From: Phycisphaerales bacterium
GTDB taxonomy: Bacteria > Planctomycetota > Phycisphaerae > UBA1845 > UTPLA1
Direction of reading: 5' to 3'
DNA length: 64,000 bases
Assembly (NCBI GenBank): GCA_022360095.1
Contig: JAKSDK010000668.1
Coordinates: 182,482-246,481, forward strand
A model generated the notes under the pieces. That model ran no database searches, was not told the DNA's origin, and saw nothing but the letters and a program-made list of their open reading frames with translations. Below are positions 34,442 to 42,743 of the stretch, in pieces. Every line of letters begins with the position of its first letter. Within the stretch, counting starts at the first letter, position 1. Both the position numbers and the translations under genes were made by a program.

Positions 34442-37400
34442 CTACCAATCACGAACGACCAGTCCCATTTCACCAACTGCATAGGACTCATGATTCTTGA
34501 CTTTCACGTTGTATACCGTGCCGGACTCGACAAAACCAATCGGTTTCACGGCGGAGACGACGGCATTGCCGCGCAGTGTCCTGACATCATCTCCCGACTT
34601 CAACATCTCAATTGGAATCCATTTGCCGTCAGCACGAAGAATGAGATGCCCCTTCACGACTTGAAGGGTTTCTTGTCCAACCGTGAGTTCCCACATTTCA
34701 AACCGACCTTCATGTCGCTCGATCGCGTCGATGTCTGCACAACTCGCGCGCTCGACATTGTCCAGTTTCGGCAGCGTGATCGAATCGGACTCCGCAAGCT
34801 CCGAGAGTGCCTTGGTCCCCGATGCCGTATGAACCACAACGTCGCCCGGAAAACAAGCGTACTTTCTGTAGAGAGGAGCGCCAAAACTGCATGGACAAAG
34901 TGAAGTTTCAGAAAATTCTTGAGTCACTCCGGCACCGGCGCAACCGGGTTGTATGAGGCCGGTCCTTATCATTTGAGTGCACGGAGGACTTCCGCAACAT
35001 CTTTTCCAGACAACGTGTAGATTACGAACGCTCCCGTTATGAGGCAGCAATCCACCTACGATATCTTCAATATCCTCTGGTATTCGTCGGCAGAAGAAGT
35101 CGGGATTTCCTGTACCGCATGTGCTATCCGCGTCTTCGAAGTACTTGTCAATAAAGGCATCGTCCACACACCAAGACCATTGTGTGTGACCGCCCTGCCC
35201 TTTTGTATTGCCGATGGTGTTTACGGCCAATTCATAATGGTGCACCGTGTTCAATGACTCGCGATATTCCCAGATAGAATTTGACGTCGTGCTGATAAAT
35301 TCTGTCCGGCAAACGTTATAGCTGAAAGTGCTAACCAGACGTGTAAGGTATGTACAGTTTCTGCTGTCCTGACAACTGCATAGCCCCAGTTGTGCGGTCC
35401 AAGTCGCTCGCGGCACAGAGATCGTATGGCCGGATTCCGACCAGCATCCGGCGCAGCATCCCGGGCATTCGACCGCCGCAAGGCCTGAAGGATCGCTGTT
35501 GGATGTAGGCAACAGATCCAACAACGAAAAGAGATTGATGTCATCTGCATCTCCGCTCGGAATCGTGCGTTGCCCCGGAACATAGGATCTGGCTGCCCGA
35601 TGCCCGTACTCGATCGGATCTCTGGTCAACCACCGCCCGGTGAGAGGGTCACTGATTCTCCCCCGGTGGTCGTTAAGCATGAGCTTGCCTTCGCCCCGCG
35701 CCGTGGACACACTGTCGATCGCCATGTGCGGCCGACCCTGGAACATGAACGGGTTGTCCACTCGGCTGAAAGGCCAGCTCACGAGCGGACTCGTTTCCTT
35801 CCATGTCGTCAGCGCCGTGCCGTAGGGGGCGTTGTCGAGACCGTCCACCGAACCGTCGTCGTTCATGTCGGCACGCGGGTCCCAGCCCGTGCCGTTGAAC
35901 GCGCCCGTATAGCGGGTCGTGTCCGCCCCGGTGATGTCCGTGTTGTTGTCCATGTCGCCGCGGCCGGCGCTCTCGCGGATCTGCGGACGCCCGTAGGGAT
36001 TGTACGCATACCGTTCCACGATCGCCCCGGCGCGATCGACCACGCTCCGAACGTTGTACATCCGGTCGAGCGTGTAGTAATAGGGCCGGTCGGCCTCGTC
36101 GCTGTACATCATCAGACGTTCATCCACGTAGCTGATGCCGTGGACGTAGTATCGGCTGCGGTTGCCCGACGTGTCGTGCTCGACAACCTCGTTGGCGCCG
36201 TCGTAGTAGTAACGGATCGTCTCACCGGTAACGTCGTTGGCGAACTGGATCCGCCGGCCCAGGGCGTCGTACGTGAAGGCCGCTTTGCGCAGGGATGTGC
36301 CGAACTCCTCACTAACCTTCGTCAAACGGTTGAAATGGTTGTAGTCGAGCGTGTAGCTCGCCAGTAGATTGACGGAATATGCATTGGTCTGATTCCCTGC
36401 AAGATCATAGCGCACGGTGTTGCCGGCGTAGCTGGTCATTCGGTTGGCCTTGTCGTGGGCGTAGCCGATGGCCGTCGTGTCGCGATACTGATGCGAAATA
36501 CGGTTGCCGATGTCGTCGTAACTGAACCACGTCGTCTTCTCCGTCGCCGCGGTCCAGTTCTGAGTGTCGGTCAACCGAGCGGTCACCAACCGATCGAACG
36601 TGTCGTAGTCAAACGCTCGGTCCGCGTCCAACTCGCCCATCGATCCGGCCTGGGTCTCAGACAGCGGGTTGCTCGCGCTGTTGTAGGTGTAGTCGAACTC
36701 GCCGAGATCGTTGAAACCGGAGTCGGCCTGGTTCAATGTCAAGTGCTCATTGTCCACCTTGGTGACGCGCAAGATGCCGTCCCGATCGAAAGCGGTCTTG
36801 AACTTCGGCTTCGTTGTGCCGGGATAGTCGCAGGTCGTGTCGCGCTGATGGATGGCCCCACCCAACCAGGTGTAATCGGCGAGACGCACAGTCCCGTTGT
36901 CGATCTGCGTGCAGCGGTCCCTGCTGTCGTAGGCGTAGGTCGCCGTCGTCGCGTTGCCGTGGAGGATCATCTCGATCCGGTTGCCAGCCTTGTCGTAGTC
37001 ATAGCTGATGACCTGGGCCGTGTTCTTCGCGATGGCCTGGCTCTCGCTTTGCACGCGAGAAAGGCTGTCATAGGCGAAGACGCTCTGGCTCACCGCTTCG
37101 GAATCGGTTGACGTACCCTTTTCCGCGGTGATCATTCGCCCAAGCCCGTCATAGGCATAGGTCTCAACGTCGGCCGTGCCGCCGCTCTTCTTGCGCTCGA
37201 TCAACTGGTTGGCGGCATCGTAGCTGAAATCGACCGCAATGCCCACTTCGTCGGTTCGCTTGGTCATCTTTCCGACCGAGTCATACGCCATGTTGACGTT
37301 GCCCGTCTCTTCATAGCTGACGACGGTCGGCCTCCCCCTTCCGTTGTACGTGTAGACGGTGTCCTGAGCCCCGGTGGTCCCGTCCGTGTAGCCGGTACGG

Positions 37401-40400
37401 GTCACCACTTGGCCGGTTCGATCGTAGACGAAATCGGTGATCCGCCCGACGCCTCCGTCGTCCTCGGTCACGCGTGTCGCGCGGCTCAATGCGTCGTAGG
37501 CGGTCACCGTATCCTGCCCCGCTTCGTCGGTCACGGTCACCTGTCGCCCCACGCCGTCATAAACATAGACGATACTGAGGTCGTCGATGCCGCCGAAGCT
37601 TCCGTCCGGCCCCTGGTTGATGGTCGTGACCATCCGCCCCAAAGCGTCGTATACGCGGTCGGTGCGGAAGCTGCGGGTCACGCCGCCGACGATCTCGTAG
37701 CGGATCTCTTTGGTCGCCCGACCCGCATCGTCAAAAGTGTAGGTCGTATAACTGCCGTCCGGCAGGGTAACTCGCGTCTGACGGTCATAGATATCGTAGT
37801 CGTACGTTGTGTCCTGGCCGGACGCGCTCGTTTCCTTCGTCATCAAGCCCGCGCTATCGAAAAAGCTCTTGATCACGAAGTCGGCGGTGTCGTCTGGATT
37901 CGCTGCGTCGGGCGCGCTGCGGCGACGTCTGAGCGTCTGGCGTCCGGCATCGTCGTAATCGTACTGCGTGCGGGCCAACCGTGCGCCGCCACCGCTGGCG
38001 TAGAAACTGACGTCGGTCTGAAGACCGCGCTCGTCGAAAGTCTTGACCAAATAGTGCCCCAGCGGGTTGGTGACCTTGGTCTGTCGGCCTTCGCCGTCGT
38101 ACTCATAGGTCGTATTTTGGTTGTTGGCGTCGGTGACTTTGGTCTGTCGCTCGTCGTCATCGTAGGCAAACGTTGTGGCGTAGCCATCCGGGTTGATGAT
38201 CTTCGTCTGGAGCCCGGTGCTACCGTACTCAAAAATCGTGTCGTTGGTGGTCGACGCACCGACATACTCTTTGCGAGTGATCAATCGGCCCTCGTCGTCA
38301 TAAACCATTTCGGTCAGGGCGTCGTTGCTATTATCCGCCCCGCCGGGGTTCTCTTTCTGACGTTTCTTCGTGACCAGCCCCACGGCGTCGTACTCGGTGA
38401 CGCTGTGCGTCAGGATCACGTGGCTGCTGCTGTATCGCTTCTCCGTCGTGATCCTGCCTCCATCGTCATATTCAATCACCGTATAGTGCCCAAGGGGATC
38501 GGTGATCGTGATTTGGCGGCCGAACCCGTCGTAAACGTACTTCGTCAGTCCCCCTTCAGCGTCCGTGGAGGAAATGACGTTGTTCATGTCATCATAGACC
38601 AACGTCTGCTTAACAATCATGTTCGTGCCGTCCCCCGCCTTGTGGGAGATCACGCGGCCTAGGACGTCATAGACCCGCTCCGCCACTCCGCCTGCCGGAC
38701 CGGTGGATTTGGTCAATCGCCCATTCAAGTCATAATCATGAGCCACGAAGGGCTCGACATAATCCGGCCCCACGGGAATCGGCTCAAGCTGATTTACGGT
38801 GGAGATCACCCTGCCCAACGTGTCGTATATTTGCTTCGAGGTCCATTTGTTCGTGGGATTCGACCCGTCCACGATTTTGCTCTTCAACAACCGTCCGTTC
38901 GTATCGTATTCGTAGTCTGTCACGGTCCCCGCGGCGTTGGTGCGTTTGGTGAGCTTGTCCCCACCATCGTACTCGCGGATCATCACCATACCTTCGGGCG
39001 TGGTCGTGGTGACGGCCCGACCCAGGGCGTCACGCGTAAAGATCGTCAGCTGATTAAGCCCGGAGGGATCGGACTTCTTCGAGACCACGAAGCCCTTGCT
39101 GTCGTATACGAAGTCAAACTTACGCCCGGTGGCATCCGTAACGCTGGTGGCCAGGCCTTTGCTGTTGTTGGTGTACGTCCGATGCAGAGCGCCCGGTAGC
39201 GTTAACTTTGTCAGCGCGCCGCTGGAATATTCGAAGGTGATCTCGCCAAAGCCCGCGCGCGTGATCGAGGTCGGTAACGAATAGGTCGCATCCACCGTGG
39301 CCTCGTAGGTTCGAATGGTCTTGGCGCCGGCCGTGACGTCGGTCGTCAATACATTACCCCGGCTGTCGTAGGTGGCCTCCATTATTGTGTTGTTGGGAAG
39401 GGTGGTCTTGGTGAGGTAATGGACGTCGTCGTATTCAAAAACGTAGGTTTGTGCCAGGCTTGTGTTGTGGGCCATCACCTTGGTGACAAGATCCCCGTTG
39501 CCGTCAAAGGTGTAGGCGGTCGTCGTGCCCAGAGGATCGATCACGAAATTGGGTGTGCCGTAAACGAAATCAAAGGTCGCGTTGTCGGCGTCGTAGTAGT
39601 AGTCAACCTGATTACTGGCGCCGACGAAGGCAATGGTACGAATGGTGGCGCCGCCGGCATCCTTGACCTTCGTGATTCGCTGGTTGCTGTCATACTCGTA
39701 TTCGACCGCTGGGATGGAGGAACAGGCGCCGCAGGTGTCCTCGACCTTGGTCAGGCGACCGCCCGAATCGAAGGCGTAATCGACGGTGCGGCTCGCATAG
39801 TCCCGGATTCGCGTGATCGTGTTGTCGGTGTCCCGTTCGACATGGATATCGTCGCCGGCGGCCGCGGTGATCTTCGTGACATAGTTGGCCCCGCTATAAA
39901 AATAGTCCTCGCCTTCATCGAAACGGTTCCGGGTGCTCACAAGATTGGCAGGGTCGTCGCCGGTCTTGAAGAAATACCGATAGCCAGTGCGATCAGTTAG
40001 TTTATACTGGTTGCTCACCTTTTCGAGTTGGTAGCGTTTCCATCGGCCGGGGGTGATGAAGGGATCGGACACTTTGGCCCGGACGAAGACCATGCGTTCG
40101 CCGTTGCCCAGGTTGACACTCGCGGTAAGTCCCCCGGCGCTCTCATCCACCACGACCCAAAGGCTGGTCTGAAAGTTGCGGCCGAAATTGAACGACCCGC
40201 CGTCTTCGTGTCCGGCATCACTGCGATAAGTACGCTCGATCGCCACGGTGGAGCCGTCTTGCCTCCAACTCAGATCACGGGCGCGAAAAACGTACGCTCC
40301 CGACTCGACCACCACAGGATCGGTGATCAGTCCGCCGGAGGGAGACGCCTCGTCGATGCGGTCCAGCGTCGGCCACCCGCCGGTCTCCACAATCTGGAAA

Positions 40401-40717
40401 GCTTGACCGGCGGGAGGATTAAAATCTGACGTCGCAGGAACGGGCAGTACGCCGGGATCGCTCAAGTCCCCGACGGCGCCATTGTATGGGACCAAACCAT
40501 TGCAAGGGTCGGGCCGTAGCCTATCAATGATGATTGGCGTTCCGCAGTTTTGGAGGAACCCCACATTGTCCGCCGATCCATCGAAAGGCTGTACATTGCT
40601 CGACGACGGGTCAAAAGTCTGCTGCACAATTTGACCCGATACGGTCGTCACTCCCGCGTACAGGCCCAGTGCTGTTACAACGCCAGCCATGATCCACATC
40701 CGTGATTGCCGAGTCAT
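34442..40717 (-). CDS. giant RHS/YD-repeat protein ending in a Hint domain
   Basis: A 2091-aa exported protein: signal peptide (1-29), a DUF6531-like segment around 130-200 (RARDLSWRQDGS, IERTYRSDAG), dozens of YD repeats from about 280 to 1680, and the conserved RHS core end DPLTGRWLTRDPIEYG near 1690. Two dockerin-like Ca loops (DMDNNTDITGAD and DMNDDGSVDGLD, about 1585-1630) are inserted just before the core end. A Cys-rich segment follows, then a Hint (intein-like autoprocessing) domain from Cys1955 to the last residue. In polymorphic toxins the Hint domain is followed by a toxin; here the protein stops about two residues past the domain. GGAGG lies 7 bases before the ATG. No immunity-like gene follows. 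Confidence 0.9.
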   Translation of the reverse strand: MTRQSRMWIMAGVVTALGLYAGVTTVSGQIVQQTFDPSSSNVQPFDGSADNVGFLQNCGTPIIIDRLRPDPCNGLVPYNGAVGDLSDPGVLPVPATSDFNPPAGQAFQIVETGGWPTLDRIDEASPSGGLITDPVVVESGAYVFRARDLSWRQDGSTVAIERTYRSDAGHEDGGSFNFGRNFQTSLWVVVDESAGGLTASVNLGNGERMVFVRAKVSDPFITPGRWKRYQLEKVSNQYKLTDRTGYRYFFKTGDDPANLVSTRNRFDEGEDYFYSGANYVTKITAAAGDDIHVERDTDNTITRIRDYASRTVDYAFDSGGRLTKVEDTCGACSSIPAVEYEYDSNQRITKVKDAGGATIRTIAFVGASNQVDYYYDADNATFDFVYGTPNFVIDPLGTTTAYTFDGNGDLVTKVMAHNTSLAQTYVFEYDDVHYLTKTTLPNNTIMEATYDSRGNVLTTDVTAGAKTIRTYEATVDATYSLPTSITRAGFGEITFEYSSGALTKLTLPGALHRTYTNNSKGLATSVTDATGRKFDFVYDSKGFVVSKKSDPSGLNQLTIFTRDALGRAVTTTTPEGMVMIREYDGGDKLTKRTNAAGTVTDYEYDTNGRLLKSKIVDGSNPTNKWTSKQIYDTLGRVISTVNQLEPIPVGPDYVEPFVAHDYDLNGRLTKSTGPAGGVAERVYDVLGRVISHKAGDGTNMIVKQTLVYDDMNNVISSTDAEGGLTKYVYDGFGRQITITDPLGHYTVIEYDDGGRITTEKRYSSSHVILTHSVTEYDAVGLVTKKRQKENPGGADNSNDALTEMVYDDEGRLITRKEYVGASTTNDTIFEYGSTGLQTKIINPDGYATTFAYDDDERQTKVTDANNQNTTYEYDGEGRQTKVTNPLGHYLVKTFDERGLQTDVSFYASGGGARLARTQYDYDDAGRQTLRRRRSAPDAANPDDTADFVIKSFFDSAGLMTKETSASGQDTTYDYDIYDRQTRVTLPDGSYTTYTFDDAGRATKEIRYEIVGGVTRSFRTDRVYDALGRMVTTINQGPDGSFGGIDDLSIVYVYDGVGRQVTVTDEAGQDTVTAYDALSRATRVTEDDGGVGRITDFVYDRTGQVVTRTGYTDGTTGAQDTVYTYNGRGRPTVVSYEETGNVNMAYDSVGKMTKRTDEVGIAVDFSYDAANQLIERKKSGGTADVETYAYDGLGRMITAEKGTSTDSEAVSQSVFAYDSLSRVQSESQAIAKNTAQVISYDYDKAGNRIEMILHGNATTATYAYDSRDRCTQIDNGTVRLADYTWLGGAIHQRDTTCDYPGTTKPKFKTAFDRDGILRVTKVDNEHLTLNQADSGFNDLGEFDYTYNSASNPLSETQAGSMGELDADRAFDYDTFDRLVTARLTDTQNWTAATEKTTWFSYDDIGNRISHQYRDTTAIGYAHDKANRMTSYAGNTVRYDLAGNQTNAYSVNLLASYTLDYNHFNRLTKVSEEFGTSLRKAAFTYDALGRRIQFANDVTGETIRYYYDGANEVVEHDTSGNRSRYYVHGISYVDERLMMYSDEADRPYYYTLDRMYNVRSVVDRAGAIVERYAYNPYGRPQIRESAGRGDMDNNTDITGADTTRYTGAFNGTGWDPRADMNDDGSVDGLDNAPYGTALTTWKETSPLVSWPFSRVDNPFMFQGRPHMAIDSVSTARGEGKLMLNDHRGRISDPLTGRWLTRDPIEYGHRAARSYVPGQRTIPSGDADDINLFSLLDLLPTSNSDPSGLAAVECPGCCAGCWSESGHTISVPRATWTAQLGLCSCQDSRNCTYLTRLVSTFSYNVCRTEFISTTSNSIWEYRESLNTVHHYELAVNTIGNTKGQGGHTQWSWCVDDAFIDKYFEDADSTCGTGNPDFFCRRIPEDIEDIVGGLLPHNGSVRNLHVVWKRCCGSPPCTQMIRTGLIQPGCAGAGVTQEFSETSLCPCSFGAPLYRKYACFPGDVVVHTASGTKALSELAESDSITLPKLDNVERASCADIDAIERHEGRFEMWELTVGQETLQVVKGHLILRADGKWIPIEMLKSGDDVRTLRGNAVVSAVKPIGFVESGTVYNVKVKNHESYAVGEMGLVVRDW

Positions 40718-41748
40718 GATTTCGCCTCCGATGAAGGGCTACCAAAGTCTTCGTGTTTGTCTCGAGAGCAAACGCCCACGCCGCGGCAACGCTGATGGTT
40801 GAAAGCTCTCGACCAATTTCATGCGCGCAAAGCGCCTGTCCTTCCGATGCCGTGTCTTTGAACACAACCATCGTGCTAAGACAAACTGCTCGCCAAGAAT
40901 GCACCGCTGATGCACTTAGTTCTTCAGCGAGCTACGACAAAACTAGGAATCCTCGGCGCTCACGGAGCAAAGACCGCGAACCACAGAGTTACACTGGAGC
41001 ACAGTGAGAAATGAATGTGATTGAACCGATTAGAAGATAACACATTTTCGTCCAATGTCAAGGGAGAACACAAAATAATCTGAATCGCCCTCACGCCTGC
41101 TTACGAGTTGACCGGGTCACTCGCGTCTGGTCCAAGCGGTTTTGGCGATGCCCCGAAAGGCTTATCTTTGTCCCGTGCCTTCTTGAAGCGGCGATCCCAA
41201 GTCAAGAACCGTCGCACCACCCTTAGCGGGTCCGAGTCTGATCGGTCGATCAAACGATTCTTCCAATTTCTCAGTCGGTTTCGTTAAGAAAACGTGTCGA
41301 GCTGCGTATTTGACAGTGAAGGTTGCAAAATTTGAGAACGGTCTGATAAAGAGGAAGGTGTTTTCAAGTGGCCGGTTAGCGTTTCCCTATGCAGCCAACT
41401 TTCACCGCTCGGGCCGTCTCATGGCTGCCCTCGCGCCGATCATTCTTTCTCAATTTTCAAGCTCTGTTTTTAATCGTCCCTTCCCCCTTTAAGACTGGTT
41501 GGGCGGGCGGCCGGATTGCCTCCAGGCCGCCTTGCCCACCGGTTTTGCCGTGTGATCGACGCCTAGGGCTCGAATGACTCGACCGGCAAAGGCTGAAGAT
41601 CACGCCGAAACCTCTCAGCACCGACAAATCGCAACCCGGGCATCCAAACCGATCCTGGATCGACCTTCCGCGACACAACAGATATGCTTCCGTAAATGAC
41701 GAGCAACACAGTCGAGCCGATCGAAATACCGTCCTATCGAGGTAACCG
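40718..41748. other. 1-kb intergenic region with an orphan reading frame and a hairpin
   Basis: No complete gene is supported in these 1031 bases, which hold the divergent promoters of the RHS and ATP-grasp genes. A minus-strand frame at 41,101-41,283 without a start codon encodes a protein-like, basic 60-residue tail (WKNRLIDRSDSDPLRVVRRF and beyond), possibly a relic. A GC-rich hairpin lies at 41,501-41,537. Confidence 0.4.
41501..41537. repeat. GC-rich imperfect inverted repeat
   Basis: GGGCGGGCGGCC and GGCCGCCTTGCCC pair almost completely across a 12-base loop. No T tract follows on either strand, so it is not a normal terminator. It lies about 210 bases upstream of the ATP-grasp gene. 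Confidence 0.5.
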
Positions 41749-42597
41749 ATGCGCATTGCACTGGTGACATGTGCGAACTTACCGGAACCTGATCCCGACA
41801 GGGAACTCCTAATGGAGGCACTCCGCAACGCCAAGTTGCAAGTCGAATGGCTGGCATGGGATGATCCAAACACGGACCCCGGCGGTTTTGACCTCTGTGT
41901 GCTCCGCTCGTGCTGGAACTACTATGAGAATCCGCGTGTTTTTCTCGACTGGATAGAAACAACGGCTCGGGTGAGCCGCTTGCTCAACCCTCCTCAGGTC
42001 GTTCGCTGGAACCTTCACAAGGGATATCTCCGAGAACTTGATGCCCGTGGCGTTCCCATCATTCCTACAGCGTGGGTCTCGAAAGGAACACAGTCACCGC
42101 TCGAGAAAATCGTTGAGGAAAACGGATGGACAGATGTTGTGATTAAGCCGGCGGTGTCCGCCGGTTCGTTTCAAACGCGCAGGTTCAGCGCCGATCAGCT
42201 AAGGGTCGGGCAGACGTTCCTCGACGAATTAAGTCGAGAACGTGATGTCATGATCCAGCAATATATGACATCGATCGAGAATGAAGGGGAACGGGCTCTG
42301 ATCTGGATTGCAGGGCGATGGACCCACGCGATCCGAAAGAGCCCACGATTCTCAGGCGGCGATGAACAAGTCTCAGAAGCATCGGAAGTGTCCGCGAAGG
42401 AACAAACATTTGCTGAACGAGTCCTGACTGATATCAAAGCCGAACTACTTTATGCCCGCCTGGATGTCATTCGTGCGGCCGATGGCCGACTCTGCTTGTC
42501 CGAGTTGGAATTAATCGAGCCGTCGTTGTTTTTCCTACAGCATCCTCCTGCATTGAAGCACTTCGTACGTGCCGTGGCCCAGCCTCGTTGTGGTTAA
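41749..42597 (+). CDS. ATP-grasp domain protein
   Basis: The 282-aa protein opens with an alpha/beta pre-ATP domain (MRIALVTCANLPEPDPD, then FDLCVLRSCWNYY) and continues with an ATP-grasp fold: VVIKPAVSAGSFQTRR for nucleotide binding, an acidic pair in YARLDVIR, and CLSELELIEPSLFF for metal binding. The family is close to those annotated as glutathione-synthetase-like or DcsG-like ligases; the ligated substrates are unknown. GAGG lies 6 bases before the ATG. It stands 146 bp before ppc on the same strand but need not share its function. Confidence 0.83.
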   Translation: MRIALVTCANLPEPDPDRELLMEALRNAKLQVEWLAWDDPNTDPGGFDLCVLRSCWNYYENPRVFLDWIETTARVSRLLNPPQVVRWNLHKGYLRELDARGVPIIPTAWVSKGTQSPLEKIVEENGWTDVVIKPAVSAGSFQTRRFSADQLRVGQTFLDELSRERDVMIQQYMTSIENEGERALIWIAGRWTHAIRKSPRFSGGDEQVSEASEVSAKEQTFAERVLTDIKAELLYARLDVIRAADGRLCLSELELIEPSLFFLQHPPALKHFVRAVAQPRCG

Positions 42598-42743
42598 CCA
42601 CATTCGATTGGAAATCGACCAATCACCTGACCCTCGCTCGAGCGACTCGCATCGGGTACAACTGTGCATCGTGCGACCGCATTTCGGTTTGCTGACGTCG
42701 ATATTGTAGGAAAGATGAACGTGGTCAACCCACGAGGCAAGCG

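Noticed and set aside
34442..34857. Toxin domain at the end of the RHS protein
   Set aside because: The final residues belong to the Hint domain itself; nothing follows before the stop.
37409..38662. Plus-strand frame of 417 codons
   Set aside because: Antisense to the YD-repeat region of the RHS gene; repeat composition keeps the opposite frame open.
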